From: Methyloceanibacter methanicus
GTDB taxonomy: Bacteria; Pseudomonadota; Alphaproteobacteria; Rhizobiales; Methyloligellaceae
Direction of reading: 5' to 3'
Length of the DNA stretch: 64,000 bases
Assembly: GCF_001723285.1 (NCBI RefSeq)
Contig: NZ_LPWG01000010.1
Span: 310,001-374,000 of the forward strand
Below are positions 47,290 to 56,949 of the stretch, piece after piece. The notes below the pieces were generated by a model. That model did not search any database. It was not told the origin of the DNA and saw only the letters and a program-made list of their open reading frames with translations. The translations under genes were made by a program, and so were the position numbers. Each line of letters opens with the position of its first letter. Within the stretch, counting starts at the first letter, position 1.

Positions 47290-48086
47290 ATGATTGATCT
47301 CAGCGGGGTGCTCGCCCTGCTGCCGTTGGCTGGGGCTGGTTTTGGCGTTGGCTTCCTGGTGGGACTGACGGGTGTCGGCGGCGGTGCGCTGATGACGCCC
47401 TTGCTCATTTCGAGTTTTGGCGTTCCGCCATCCGTCGCGGTTGGTACGGACCTTCTCTACGCATCGGTCACCAAGACCGTGGGCGGCTGGCGGCATCACG
47501 TACAGGAAAATGTCGACTGGCCGATCGTGTTGCGGCTCGCCATGGGCTCGCTGCCGGCCTCGATCATCCTGCTCGCCGTGATTGCCTATGTTCCGCTGGA
47601 CACCGAGGCCATGGCGGCGTGGATCCGCTATGGGCTCACCTTCGCGCTTCCCGTGAGCGCGGTCGCGATCGTGCTCTATCCCATCATGATGAAGTCGCAC
47701 ACCAACGGAAATGGCAGCGAAGGTTCGCCCGGCCGCGAGGCAGCGACCGTTCTGTTCGGTGCCGCACTCGGGCTTCTCGTCACGCTGACTTCGGTCGGTG
47801 CAGGCGCCATCGGCGTTGTCGTTCTGGCACTTCTGTTTCCGGCCCTGCCGGCCAAGCGGATCGTGGGCTCGGACATCGCCCATGCGGTCCCGCTGACGCT
47901 CGTGGCGGGCGCCGGCCACCTAGGTCTGGGGCATGTGGATTTCGGGATTCTGGTTGCGCTGCTGGTGGGTTCCATCCCCGGCATTCTGCTGGGAACGCGC
48001 CTTGCCGGTGTGGCACCGGACTGGCTGCTCCGGCCCTTGCTCGCGATGACCTGTGTTATGCGGCGTATGCGCTCCTCACGAAATAG
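47290..48086 (+). CDS. TSUP family permease closing the sulfur operon, indel near the end
   Basis: About 265 residues, eight spans. Repeats LVGLTGVGGGALMTPLL and LVTLTSVGAGAIGVVVL carry the family motif. The start is 61 bases after cysN with no terminator between. Near 48051 one missing base changes the end from TCVMRRMRSS to the family-typical MTLCYAAYALLTK, with stop at 48086. Its position suggests sulfate or sulfite transport for assimilation, which is inference. Confidence 0.85.
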
Positions 48087-48128
48087 GACGTGAGGAGCGC
48101 CGCGCCGGGGCGGAAAGATAGCAGGCCG

Positions 48129-48347
48129 CTAGGCCACCTGCCGCTCGGATTCCGTTCCAAGATATTCGTCGACGTTTTGCTTGGCGGCTGCCAACGCCTC
48201 TTCAGGGCTCGACGAGAGCGTCCGCAATTGGGACATGGCCAGCATCGGAAGGTCGTCCCGCGTGGGCAAGATATTCGCACACCAGTTGGACCATTCCTGA
48301 CGTAGCCGGATCTCGTAGCCACGGTAGTGGGACCTCTCGCTTGTCAT
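48129..48347 (-). CDS. Small conserved hypothetical protein
   Basis: 72 residues from ATG 48347, with GGAGG 9-13 bases upstream. The sequence begins SERSHYRGYEIRLRQEWSNW and continues CANILPTRDDLPMLAM, then an acidic helical end (EEALAAAKQNVDEYLG). The YRGYEIRL...W..NI pattern is that of a small one-domain beta/alpha protein common in Hyphomicrobiales. Function unknown. Confidence 0.65.
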   Translation of the reverse strand: MTSERSHYRGYEIRLRQEWSNWCANILPTRDDLPMLAMSQLRTLSSSPEEALAAAKQNVDEYLGTESERQVA

Positions 48348-48625
48348 TCTCGAATCCTCCGCGATTCATGTCCCCCGTGCCGTTAGACATCGTGATTGTC
48401 ATGGAACATTCAATAGCAATCGCATCGTGACCGCGCGCCGTGGCCAACAAGCGGGCGCTAGAGTTAAGTCTTTCTTTAGAGGAGGTTAGCGTCCCGCCGC
48501 GCGGAGAGGCGGCGTGACGTTGCCAAGATTTAATCTGGGTGCCGGGGCAGCCGGAACACGCCGCCGTCCTTCGGGTCGCGGGCGGTCATCCTGGCTTTTT
48601 CAATCCGTGTACGGCCTCGCGCGGC

Positions 48626-48859
48626 CTAACTCGGACACTGCTTGTTGAGAAAACCGCGGTTCATGAAGCGCGGGTTGCGCATAAACGGCGGCACCGGGCC
48701 CTTCCGGCAATCCTTGGCCGCCGCGCGCTTGTTCTTCTTCTGGACGGCGTACGTCTCGCCTGCTTTCTTCTTCTCGGCCAAAGCGGGCGTTCCCGCCACG
48801 CCGACTGCCCCGCAGAGCAGAATCGCACCAAGCCTGTGCAAGCGTGTCGGTCGTCTCAT
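48626..48859 (-). CDS. Small secreted basic protein
   Basis: 77 residues from ATG 48859, with GAGGAC upstream. A signal peptide (LGAILLCGAVGVAGTPALA) is followed by a very basic region (EKKKAGETYAVQKKNKRAAA) and DCRKGPVPPFMRNPRFMNRG, ending CPS. The two mature cysteines may pair. The overlapping longer ORF upstream belongs to the next gene. Function unknown. Confidence 0.62.
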   Translation of the reverse strand: MRRPTRLHRLGAILLCGAVGVAGTPALAEKKKAGETYAVQKKNKRAAAKDCRKGPVPPFMRNPRFMNRGFLNKQCPS

Positions 48860-49253
48860 GAGGGGCGTCCTCGGGACATGTCGCCGGAAGCCTCGCAGCC
48901 AAGATCCGTTCGAGGCCTTCGGCAGCGTCACGTTGTGCGGTGCGCCGGCGAACATCGGCGCGATATCCTCTTCGCTGTATCCCGCAAGGCCGCAAGCGAT
49001 CGGCGCGACCTCGAACAGCGCCCAAGGACGCGTCCTAGTGAAGTCCAGAAACTCGGCGATACTCTCGGCGATCTCATGGCGCTTCCGGGGCTCGGCGGAT
49101 TTGCTCCGTGTCGGGATCGCATAGGCATTGCCTTGCAGCCCGGCCTTGGCCGAACACGGCGCCGCGGTTTCGCAGCGCTTCCAGCGCATCGCCCGCCTCG
49201 TGGCGTCCATCAAGATCGGAGCCGAACACAAACACGGGCCGGTCCATGTGCAT
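48858..49253 (-). CDS. Macrodomain-like phage-type hypothetical protein, indels
   Basis: ATG 49253 follows AAAGGAG and gives MHMDRPVFVFGSDLDGRHEA, continuing GDALEALRNRGAVFGQG. A different frame then reads GLQGNAYAIPTRS and FEVAPIACGLAGYSEEDIAP...APHNVTLPKA. These pieces match a small family of GS[DN]L-GRHGAG...QG-YAIPT proteins that I associate with phage and bacterial genomes. At least one indel lies near 49140-49150 and another near 48920. The 3' end is uncertain, so 48858 (a stop overlapping the next ATG) is a guess. Confidence 0.5.
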
Positions 49254-49279
49254 AACGATGGTCTCCTTTGAAGGGTGGA

Positions 49280-49304
49280 ACGCGTCCCGTTGGCCGGGAC
49301 GCGT
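49280..49304. terminator. Strong hairpin between two minus-strand genes
   Basis: Arms ACGCGTCCCG and CGGGACGCGT are perfect complements around loop TTGGC. It lies just past the stop (49310) of the next minus-strand gene. No T-run follows, so it may be a factor-dependent terminator or an mRNA-end stabiliser. Confidence 0.5.
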
Positions 49305-49309
49305 CTACG

Positions 49310-49638
49310 TTAACGAATGCACGCGTTGTATTTGTTGCGCCACTTGGCAGCCCGCGTCTCGCGGTAGCGGTTGTAATAGTAGTTGCAGTTCCGCGTCATG
49401 GCCGCGCGCCGGCGCCGACTCCCGTGCCGACCCAAAGGGCGCGCGTGCCCCAACGCGCACCGTTGTACACGCTTCGGGTCGCCCCCCGCACGCCGCGGTA
49501 CACGCCCCGCGTCGCCTTGTTGAAGCCCTTGCCGACATTCTTCGCCACTCTCGGCCGGGCGTCCACCGGCGCTTCGAATGTCACTGTCGCGGCAAAAGCA
49601 ACCATAATGAAGATCGAGAATGCTGTGATGACTCTCAT
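49310..49638 (-). CDS. Small secreted basic protein, one indel
   Basis: ATG 49638. The signal peptide MRVITAFSIFIMVAFAATVT is followed by a Gly/Arg-rich region with repeated G-x-x-[RG] turns (VYRGVRGATRSVYNGARWG). Near 49400-49415 one missing base joins it to AAMTRNCNYYYNRYRETRAA and KWRNKYNACIR, stop at 49310. The tyrosine-rich C-terminus with two cysteines resembles that of the gene at 50643. About 108 residues. Function unknown. Confidence 0.62.
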
Positions 49639-49951
49639 GGCTCGGTTTCCTCCCTGTCCTCGCCTGCGTCGAGCCTAGCACAGGACGGTGCCGCATGCTT
49701 CCCTGTGCTAGTGGCGAGTCACGGGCGAAGGGACGAGGCTGCGGCGCCGCGGGTCGCAGCGACCTGACGCGATCCAGTGACCGAAAATTGACTGCAAAAG
49801 CACAATTACCTACTAGTTGTTCGAGTCGGACGCATACGGCAATACGAACTCCCGTGCCGTTGGCGCCCGTCGAATTCAACCATGTCCCTCTGGTATGCTC
49901 CTCTGGGGCTGCAACCCCGCAAGAGCGTCTGATCCCCAAGGAAAACACCTG
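49639..49951. other. Divergent intergenic region with an inverted repeat
   Basis: No gene is supported. Arms CTAGCACAGG (49675-49684) and CCTGTGCTAG (49702-49711) form a 10-bp inverted repeat with a 17-base loop, perhaps an operator. A candidate promoter follows at 49788-49816. Confidence 0.5.
49788..49816 (+). promoter_or_regulatory. Candidate sigma-70 promoter before the methyltransferase gene
   Basis: TTGACT and TACTAG separated by exactly 17 bases in an AT-rich stretch, 136 bases ahead of the methyltransferase ATG. Box quality is moderate. Confidence 0.4.
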
Positions 49952-50594
49952 ATGCAGGGCGTGCGCGAAACGTTGGCGCGATGGCGCATCAGGGCGCACA
50001 TGGCCTCCCCACGCTGGATCAGAACGGCCTATCGGGTTGCCGGGTCCGTGGGGCGCAACGCGCGATCGCGGCCCTTGCCGCCGGGTCTCGTCGAGAATTG
50101 CCGTTGCTGCCGGTCGCGATACGACCTGCTTGACCATCTGCCGAAAAACGGCGTCGTCATGGAGGTTGGAACCCAGCGGGGCGATTTTGCCCGGGCGATC
50201 GTGGAGCGGACCGCACCCAAGGAACTCCATCTCGTCGACATCGACTACACCCTGTTCGACGCGCAAGACCTCGGCGGCGACTTCGTCACCCGTCATTGCG
50301 GGATGAGTCACGAGGTCGTGGCCTCGTTCACGGACGCGTATTTCGATTGGATCTATATCGACGCGGACCACTCTTACGAGGCGGCTTTGCGGGATGCCAA
50401 TGCGGCTGCGGCGAAGGTCAAGCCCGGGGGCTTCCTCGTCTCAACGATTTTGCTCATATCGACGCCGAGCTGGGGCGTACGGCGTCCACAGGGCTGTGAC
50501 GGACTTCGTGCTGGAACACAAATGGCCGTTCGCCCTTTTCGCCTTCAGTCCGGACGCGCTTTACGACGTCGCGCTCCAGAAACCCGCGCGCTAG
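49952..50594 (+). CDS. Class I SAM-dependent methyltransferase, two indels
   Basis: About 214 residues from ATG 49952, after AAGGAAAA. The SAM-binding motif is GVVMEVGTQRGDFARAIV; then HLVDIDYTLFD and WIYIDADHSYEAALRDANAA, a Methyltransf_24-like pattern. Near 50448 a missing base restores LVFNDFAHIDAELG, and near 50475 a second restores AYGVHRAVTDFVLEHKWPF. The tail ends ALYDVALQKPAR at 50594. Substrate unknown; a CysCC-type element (ENCRCCRSR) sits at the N-terminus. Confidence 0.75.
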
Positions 50595-50642
50595 CCCCCC
50601 GCAAACGGTCCCGGTGCGGCACGCGGTCGGGCAACGCGGCGG

Positions 50643-51184
50643 CTAGTAGTAGCCCACGCACGCATAGTAGCGGTTCCACCAATAGCGGCTGCCGGTGGCG
50701 ACGGCCCGGCGGTAGAGCCAGCCGCAGCCGCCGGAATAATATCCATAGCCGAAATAGGGCCGCGGATAGCCACGGAAATAACGATAATGCGACGGGCGTT
50801 TGCGCCGGGCGTAGTGGCTGTATTTGCTGCGCTTCTGGGCGGATTTCTTCCCGCCGCCGTGTCCTCGGCTTGGCTTCGCGTGTTTGCCGCCGCCGCCGCC
50901 ATGGGCCCTCTTTCCGCCGCCCCCGCCGCCGTGGGCTTTCTTTCCGCCGCCGCCTCCCCCGCCACGGGCGTGCTTACCCCCCACCGCCGTGTCCGCCGCC
51001 CGCGTGGCGGCCCCCCGGACCCACCGCCGCGGCCGGCGCGCCCGTGGCCGACCAGCGTTGTCAGTTCGGCCGCCGTGTCGCCTGCCAGGACCGGCAGCGG
51101 CGCCGCTTCGACGGTCGCCGATGGAAGCCACGTGCCGAAGAGGGCGGCCACAAGGACCGTCGCCGCACTGAGCCGGATGATCAT
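50643..51184 (-). CDS. Glycine-rich secreted basic protein, with indel(s)
   Basis: ATG 51184, preceded by AAGGAG. The signal peptide MIIRLSAATVLVAALFGTWL ends near VEAAP. The middle is a low-complexity Gly/Lys/His repeat (GGGGGGGKKAHGGGGGGKRA). The C-terminus is Tyr/Arg-rich, PYFGYGYYSGGCGWLYRRAV and YWWNRYYACVGYY, with two cysteines. The reading frame changes within the poly-G region near 51000, where G-run errors are likely. Possibly a cell-surface structural or nucleic-acid-coating protein; that is speculation. Confidence 0.6.
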
Positions 51185-51335
51185 GGGGGTGCACTCCTTG
51201 AGGGTTGGGCGCGCTCTCGAACCTCGCGACACACGATCACAAAGTCGGGCCCGTATTGTGACGAGCCCTTCGCCGCTATCCACCTCGCAGGGGAGATCGC
51301 GCACGCCCGGCGCCTCAGAAATGCCTATTGAGACC

Positions 51336-51410
51336 TGGTGCCGCCGGACAGGATCGAACTGTCGACCTCGTCATTACCAATGACGCGCTCTACCACTGAG
51401 CTACGGCGGC
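51336..51410 (-). tRNA. tRNA-Thr(GGT)
   Basis: On the minus strand: acceptor GCCGCCG pairs with CGGCGGC, D-arm AGCTCAGTGGTAGAGC, anticodon loop TTGGTAA gives GGT, T-loop GTTCGATCC, CCA encoded. The upstream side (51411-51644) carries no gene. Confidence 0.96.
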
Positions 51411-51656
51411 GTTCCTTGGATCCGGGAGACAGGGACCTGTCTTGTGATCGTGCGGATCGTGTTTGACCTGTGGGTCCGCGAGCGGGCGGGCTGATCCGAG
51501 GAGCCGTTCCATTCAAGACTCAACGCATTGCCCCGTCCCGGTGCGGCGCGCAAACTGCCATAGCGGGCTTGACGACGCAAGGATTGCCCGGCTCTTACAG
51601 CCGTCAAAGCAATAGGGTAAAGAGCGCAGGCTCCGGCGAGCCGGATGGATGGCGAG

Positions 51657-51824
51657 ATGGCCGAAAAAGACAAGCGCGCGGCGAAATCAGGCAATACATC
51701 TGCGAGCGATGCACGCAAGGAGCGGCTGGCCCAGGCGCTGCGGTCCAACTTGTTGAAACGCAAAGAGAACACACGGGCCAAACGGTCCGCCCCGAAGCCG
51801 CCCGAAGAAGGGCGACAGGGGTGA
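51657..51824 (+). CDS. Short basic conserved protein upstream of murA
   Basis: 55 residues from ATG 51657 (an in-frame ATG at 51645 is an alternative). The sequence begins MAEKDKRAAKSGNTSASDAR and continues KERLAQALRSNLLKRKENTR. The [KE]RLA-AL-NL--RK pattern is that of small lysine/arginine-rich proteins often found directly before murA in Hyphomicrobiales. The gap to murA is 93 bases. Function unknown. Confidence 0.6.
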   Translation: MAEKDKRAAKSGNTSASDARKERLAQALRSNLLKRKENTRAKRSAPKPPEEGRQG

Positions 51825-51917
51825 AGCGGACAGGCTAGACTGGCCTCTTGCCGCATAGCCTATGGCGGCGGTACAGGGGAAACGGGGCGCGGGACGCGTC
51901 TGAGGGAGTAACGCGTT

Positions 51918-53207
51918 ATGGATCGTATCCGCATTGTGGGCGGCGAACGGCTCGAAGGCACCATTCCGATCAGCGGTGCGAAGAATGCCGCGCTGCCGCT
52001 GATGATCGCGAGCCTTCTCACCAACGAGACGCTGACGCTTCATGGCATGCCGCGCCTGGCCGACGTGGCCCTGCTGTCGCGCATTCTCGGCAATCACGGG
52101 GTCGACGTGACCATCGCCGGCAAACGCGCCGGCCAGAACTTCAACGACGGCCAGACCTACAAGCTGACGGCCGCCGAAATCGTCGATACCACAGCACCGT
52201 ACGAGATGGTCGCGCGGATGCGCGCAAGCTTTTGGGTCCTGGCGCCGATCCTGGCACGCTGCGGCGAGGCCAAGGTCTCCCTGCCGGGCGGCTGTGCCAT
52301 CGGGACGCGGCCCGTCGATCTTCATCTCGTGGCCCTCGAGGCGCTGGGTGCCGATATCGAGCTGGATGCCGGCTATGTCATCGCCAAGGCGCCCAAAGGT
52401 CTGAAGGGCAACCGGATCGAGCTGGAAAAGGTCTCCGTGGGCGCGACCCACAACGCACTGATGGCGGCGGTCCTGGCAGAGGGCGACACCGAGATCGTGA
52501 ACGCGGCCCGCGAACCGGAGGTGGGCGATCTCGCCACCTGCCTCGTGGAGATGGGCGCCAAGGTCGAGGGGATCGGCACGTCGACATTGCGGATTCAAGG
52601 CGTGACCTCGCTCCATGGAGCCGAACATCAGGTGCTGCCCGACCGGATCGAGACGGGCACCTATGCCATGGCGGCGGCGATCACAGGCGGCGATGTCTTT
52701 CTGGAAGGCGCGCGCCCCGAACTCCTCCAGGAAGCGCTCGTGGCCCTGCGCGCCACGGGTGTCGACGTGTTCGAAGAACCCGGCGGGATTCGCGTGTCGC
52801 GAAACGGCCATGGGCTCGAGCCCGTCTCCGTGGAAACCCAACCGTTTCCCGGCTTCCCGACCGATCTTCAGGCCCAGCTCATGGCGTTGATGTGCACGGC
52901 GAAAGGCGTCTCCGAGGTGCGTGAGACCATTTTCGAGAACCGGTTCATGCATGTGCAGGAATTGGCGCGGCTCGGCGCCCGCATCGATCTCCGGGGCGAC
53001 ACGGCGCTGGTCCATGGCGTGAACGGGCTCCGCGGCGCACCGGTCATGGCCACCGACCTGCGCGCCTCCGTCTCGCTCATCATTGCGGGGCTGGCGGCGC
53101 AAGGGGAGACCACGATCGGCCGGGTCTACCATTTGGATCGGGGTTTCGACCGTCTGGAAGAAAAACTGCGCAAATGCGGGGCGCAGATCGACCGGATCGC
53201 CGGCTAG
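51918..53207 (+). CDS. murA: UDP-N-acetylglucosamine 1-carboxyvinyltransferase
   Basis: First committed step of peptidoglycan precursor synthesis in the cytoplasm. 429 residues, complete. Lys22 in [17 protein letters not shown] binds substrate; the PEP-binding cysteine is Cys126 in [16 protein letters not shown], so the enzyme should be fosfomycin-sensitive. [18 protein letters not shown] and [18 protein letters not shown] complete the fold. Confidence 0.96.
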   Translation: MDRIRIVGGERLEGTIPISGAKNAALPLMIASLLTNETLTLHGMPRLADVALLSRILGNHGVDVTIAGKRAGQNFNDGQTYKLTAAEIVDTTAPYEMVARMRASFWVLAPILARCGEAKVSLPGGCAIGTRPVDLHLVALEALGADIELDAGYVIAKAPKGLKGNRIELEKVSVGATHNALMAAVLAEGDTEIVNAAREPEVGDLATCLVEMGAKVEGIGTSTLRIQGVTSLHGAEHQVLPDRIETGTYAMAAAITGGDVFLEGARPELLQEALVALRATGVDVFEEPGGIRVSRNGHGLEPVSVETQPFPGFPTDLQAQLMALMCTAKGVSEVRETIFENRFMHVQELARLGARIDLRGDTALVHGVNGLRGAPVMATDLRASVSLIIAGLAAQGETTIGRVYHLDRGFDRLEEKLRKCGAQIDRIAG

Positions 53208-53293
53208 GCGCCTGGTTTCCGGAAGGTCTTCCTGACCGGACCGAAAGCATGGTAGGTCCAAGTCAATTATGCTCTTACCGGTGATTTCTTCCT

Positions 53294-53796
53294 ATGACGA
53301 CGCTTAAACTGCTCGCACTCGACGAGGAGGACCTTCAAGTCGTGTCCTCCCAACTCCAGGACGCGGTTGTCCGGGTCGGCGATATGACCTACCTGCCGTC
53401 GCAGAAGCGGTTCGCGGCGGTCGTCAACCGGTTCGATTGGCAGACCGCGGATCGCGACGGCGAGCGCTACCGCCGGCTCCGGACGGCGCTGCGGTTCGAC
53501 CGGGTTCTCGCGCCCGGCACAAGGATTTCGCCCCGTCGGACAAGGATCGCGTGCTGTCGCTGCTTGCCATCTCTTTCGAGGCGGGTGAGGCCCCCGGCGG
53601 CAAGGTCGTGCTCTACTTCGCGGGCGATGCGACCGTGCAGCTCGATGTCGAGTGCATCGAGGCGGAGATGCGCGACCTGGGTCCCGCTTGGCGCACGCGC
53701 AACAAGCCCGAACATCCCGGCGCTGGCGAGCGTGAGACGGATGCAAAGGCGCCGGCCGGCTCCAACTCGAACGGCTCCGAAGCCGCGGACGCTTGA
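53294..53796 (+). CDS. DUF2948 family protein, one indel
   Basis: ATG 53294 gives MTTLKLLALDEEDLQVVSSQ and LQDAVVRVGDMTYLPSQKRF, the DUF2948 N-terminus. Near 53512 one missing base joins it to HKDFAPSDKDRVLSLLAISF and VLYFAGDATVQLDVECIEAE, the family C-terminus, with stop at 53796. The gene is conserved between murA and hisD in alphaproteobacteria; function unknown. Corrected length is about 167 residues. Confidence 0.82.
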
Positions 53797-53803
53797 GGGC
53801 TTC

Positions 53804-55099
53804 ATGGTGCAGACCCTCGATACGCGCGCGGCAGACTTTGCGGCCCGGTTCGACGCGTTGCTCGGCATGAAGCGCGAGTCGTCCGCCGATGTGAATGACG
53901 CCGTCGCCGCGATCATCGCCGACGTTCGCGCCCGCGGTGACGAGGCGCTGATCGACTTCACGCTGAAATTCGACCACCTCGATCTTCGCGAAGCCGGCAT
54001 CGCGGTCTCGGAGGCGGATATCGCGGCCGCGCGTGCCGCCGTCGACGACGAGACGGTCGAGGCCTTGAAGATCGCCCACGCCCGCATTCTCGATCATCAC
54101 AGCCGGCAGGTCCCGGCCAGTGAGAGCTATATCGATGCGAGCGGCGTGGAGCTCGGCCAGCGCTGGACCGCGGTCGCCTCGGCGGGCCTTTACGTGCCGG
54201 GCGGGACGGCCAGCTATCCGAGCTCGGTTCTGATGAATGCCGTCCCGGCGAAGGTCGCCGGCGTCGCGCGGCTGGTCATGGTCGTGCCGTCGCCGCGCGG
54301 GGAACTCAATCCGCTGGTGCTGGTCGCGGCGGACCTTGCGGGCGTCGACGAGATCTACCGGGTGGGCGGCGCCCAGGCCATCGCCGCGCTCGCGTTCGGC
54401 ACCGAAACGATCCGCCCGGTGTCCACGATCGTGGGCCCGGCAAACGCCTATGTGGCCGCCGCCAAGCGGCAGGTCTTCGGGCAGGTCGGCATCGATATGG
54501 TCGCCGGACCGTCGGAGGTCGTGGTCATCGCCGACAGGGAAAACGACCCGGCCTGGATCGCCAGCGATCTGTTGGCGCAAGCCGAGCACGATACCGCGGC
54601 GCAATCCATTCTCATTACCGATGACGAGGCTTCGCCGGCGAGGTCGCCGACGCGGTGGAGGCGCAGCTCAGGACGCTTCCGCGCGCCGACACCGCGCGCG
54701 CAGCTGGGAGGACTTCGGCGCGGTGATCCTGGTCGCAGCCTCGACGAGGCGCCCGCGCTGTCCGACCGGCTCGCACCGGAGCATCTCGAGATTGCCACGG
54801 AGAATGCGGACGCCCTCGCGGCCAAGGTCCGGGATGCGGGCGCGATCTTCATCGGCCGCTATACGCCGGAGGTGATCGGCGACTACGTCGCGGGGACCAA
54901 TCACGTGCTTCCGACCGCGCGGAGCGCCCGATACGCCTCGGGCCTCGGCGTCTCGGATTTCATGAAGCGCACGTCCTTGCTGAAGCTGGACGCCGAAAGC
55001 CTCAAGACGCTCGGGCCCGCGGCCATGACGCTCGCGCGGGCCGAAGGGCTGGACGCGCACCGGCGGTCCGTCGGCATCCGGCTCAACCTCCCGGATTGA
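53804..55099 (+). CDS. hisD: Histidinol dehydrogenase with a scrambled internal stretch
   Basis: Last step of histidine synthesis. 431 residues from ATG 53804. Signatures: [104 protein letters not shown]. Between about 54632 and 54740 the translation ([15 protein letters not shown]...) is not HisD-like. Other frames there read [20 protein letters not shown] and [11 protein letters not shown], so three single-base losses cancel and keep the ORF open. About 35 residues shown are probably wrong. Confidence 0.92.
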   Translation: MVQTLDTRAADFAARFDALLGMKRESSADVNDAVAAIIADVRARGDEALIDFTLKFDHLDLREAGIAVSEADIAAARAAVDDETVEALKIAHARILDHHSRQVPASESYIDASGVELGQRWTAVASAGLYVPGGTASYPSSVLMNAVPAKVAGVARLVMVVPSPRGELNPLVLVAADLAGVDEIYRVGGAQAIAALAFGTETIRPVSTIVGPANAYVAAAKRQVFGQVGIDMVAGPSEVVVIADRENDPAWIASDLLAQAEHDTAAQSILITDDEASPARSPTRWRRSSGRFRAPTPRAQLGGLRRGDPGRSLDEAPALSDRLAPEHLEIATENADALAAKVRDAGAIFIGRYTPEVIGDYVAGTNHVLPTARSARYASGLGVSDFMKRTSLLKLDAESLKTLGPAAMTLARAEGLDAHRRSVGIRLNLPD

Positions 55100-55101
55100 T
55101 C

Positions 55102-55605
55102 ATGACCGAGACGGACGAAGACATCTCCTTTCCCGAAACGGCGCGCCTGATCGCCGTGACGTTGGACGAGGCCTCGCTCGGCCGCGACAGCCTGGAGGTC
55201 GAACACGAGCGCGAGGTCGCGATCTTCGACCTTCTGGAGAAAAACAATTTCGATCTCGATGTCGACGGGCAGGAGGGGCCATATAGGTTGCACCTGTCGC
55301 TTGCCGACAATCGGCTGGTCTTCGCCATTTCCGACGAGGACGGCGTTCCGCTCCAGCAGATCATGCTGTCCCTGTCGCCGTTCCGCCGCATCGTGAAGGA
55401 CTACTTCCTGATCTGCGACAGCTACTACGCGGCCATCAAGACCCAGCCCGCCTCCAAGATCGAGGCCATCGATATGGGGCGCCGGGGCCTGCACGACGAA
55501 GGGAGCCACCTCTTGATGGAGCGGCTCAAGGGCAAGGTCACGGTGGACATCGCCACGGCCAGGCGTCTGTTCACGCTCCTTTGCGCCCTGCACTGGAAGG
55601 GCTGA
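55102..55605 (+). CDS. UPF0262 family protein
   Basis: 167 residues from ATG 55102, starting just after the hisD stop. Conserved stretches: [76 protein letters not shown]. The family is nearly confined to alphaproteobacteria and commonly follows hisD. Function unknown. Complete. Confidence 0.92.
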   Translation: MTETDEDISFPETARLIAVTLDEASLGRDSLEVEHEREVAIFDLLEKNNFDLDVDGQEGPYRLHLSLADNRLVFAISDEDGVPLQQIMLSLSPFRRIVKDYFLICDSYYAAIKTQPASKIEAIDMGRRGLHDEGSHLLMERLKGKVTVDIATARRLFTLLCALHWKG

Positions 55606-55609
55606 GCCG

Positions 55610-56062
55610 TTGAGCGCAGGCGGCGATCTGCCTGGCGCCGTCCTCTTCGCATGCGCCAGCAACGCCATTCGCTCGCCCATGGCCGCCGCGCTGTTGCGCC
55701 ATCTCGCCGGACGGCGGATCTACGTGGAATCCGCAGGCGTGCGCCCCGGCGAGCCCGATCCCTTCGCCATCGCGGTGATGGACGAGATCGGCATCGACAT
55801 TTCGGACCACGTGCCGCGCGCGATCGACGATCTGCACGACCTCGGCTTCGATCTCATCGTCACCCTGGCGCCGGAAGCCCAGCACAAGGCGCTGGAACTG
55901 GCACAGGGCTACGCCGTTGACGTGGTGTATTGGCCGACGCCAGACCCCACGCTGACGACGGGCTCGCGCGACATGATCCTCGACGCCTATCGCGGGGTCC
56001 GCGACCGCCTCTTCGCGAGTATCAAAGCGGAATTCCCGGTGCAAGGCGCCGCCGGCGTCTAG
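55610..56062 (+). CDS. Low-molecular-weight protein-tyrosine-phosphatase-like protein
   Basis: 150 residues from TTG 55610, four bases after the UPF0262 stop. The P-loop is FACASNAIRSPMA (Cys15, Arg21), a CX5R site; the acid motif is WPTPDPTL. This branch of the LMW-PTP/ArsC fold follows hisD-UPF0262 in many alphaproteobacteria. Substrate unknown. Operon with hisD and UPF0262 is clear from the spacing. Confidence 0.87.
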   Translation: MSAGGDLPGAVLFACASNAIRSPMAAALLRHLAGRRIYVESAGVRPGEPDPFAIAVMDEIGIDISDHVPRAIDDLHDLGFDLIVTLAPEAQHKALELAQGYAVDVVYWPTPDPTLTTGSRDMILDAYRGVRDRLFASIKAEFPVQGAAGV

Positions 56063-56159
56063 AAGGCGGCAGGCCCCTGCAGATTCTTTGACGGAGTCGG
56101 GAACGGCTTGGCGCCCTGGCAGTTTTTCCCTGGTCCCCGCGTAACGATTGGACCGGACG

Positions 56160-56603
56160 ATGAACGAAGTCTCACCCGTAAACGGCGCCAGCCAGCAGTC
56201 CCCCTATCCGCAGCGAATGGAACTGTCGACCGACCAGGCGGTGGAGAGCGCCGCGCTCGCGGGCGCGGCCGCGATCCAAAAACTGGTGGCGGAACGTAAC
56301 GAATTGCGCACACGGCTTGCGGCGCAGGAGCAGGAAACAGCCGCCTATCGGGCGCTGAACAACGAGTTGCGCCGGCGGCTGCTTCTTGTTCATCAGACCT
56401 ATGTGGACATGGCCAAGGGCGTTGTCGGAGATCTCGAACGCTTCGACGCGGTGCTACGCGAGTCGGCACAAGACGTGCACGCGGCGATGGAGGCGCAGAT
56501 GCATTGGGACGATGCGGCGTCCGTTCCCCAGGGGCGGGCGCAGAACGGCGCGGCTCGGGCCACTGGCACCCGGGCCGGGGGATCGCCTCCGATCAAACCG
56601 TAG
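56160..56603 (+). CDS. Hypothetical coiled-coil protein
   Basis: 147 residues from ATG 56160 (MNEVSPVNGASQQSPYPQRM). A long amphipathic helix (VESAALAGAAAIQKLVAERN to LRRRLLLVHQTYVDMAKGVV) is predicted to form a coiled coil; both ends are low-complexity. An in-frame ATG at 56148 is possible. It resembles regulatory subunits or phage accessory proteins only in general shape. Function unknown. Confidence 0.62.
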   Translation: MNEVSPVNGASQQSPYPQRMELSTDQAVESAALAGAAAIQKLVAERNELRTRLAAQEQETAAYRALNNELRRRLLLVHQTYVDMAKGVVGDLERFDAVLRESAQDVHAAMEAQMHWDDAASVPQGRAQNGAARATGTRAGGSPPIKP

Positions 56604-56676
56604 CTCCACGGGCGCACGCCTGGCCGCGGCGCCCATCCTTGTTGCCGGATCGTCGGCCTCCCAATCTCCCGGCTCC

Positions 56677-56949
56677 CTAGCCCTTGGCCTCCAGAAACTT
56701 CTTCAAGGCTTCGAGGTCCATGACGGGGACAAGGTCATGCACATTGAGATCGGTCCAAGGTTCGAACAGCGTCGCGATCGCCTCGGGGCTGTCCGATTCG
56801 ATCAGGATGAACGTCTCCTGCTGCATGAGCGAAATCCAGACCCCCTTCAGCGTGACGCCCGGGACATCGGGGACCCCGTCCTCCATGAAACGCCCAATGC
56901 TTTCGTCGCGGTCGCTCGGGTCCATCGTCACGTGGCACATGAACAGCAT
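56677..56949 (-). CDS. DUF3303-like small protein
   Basis: 90 residues from ATG 56949, with GAGGAG upstream; the much longer ORF upstream is not supported. It reads MLFMCHVTMDPSDRDESIGR, TLKGVWISLMQQETFILIES, LFEPWTDLNVHDLVPVMDLE. This ferredoxin-like alpha/beta pattern matches DUF3303, small proteins of unknown function in proteobacteria. Complete. Confidence 0.78.
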   Translation of the reverse strand: MLFMCHVTMDPSDRDESIGRFMEDGVPDVPGVTLKGVWISLMQQETFILIESDSPEAIATLFEPWTDLNVHDLVPVMDLEALKKFLEAKG

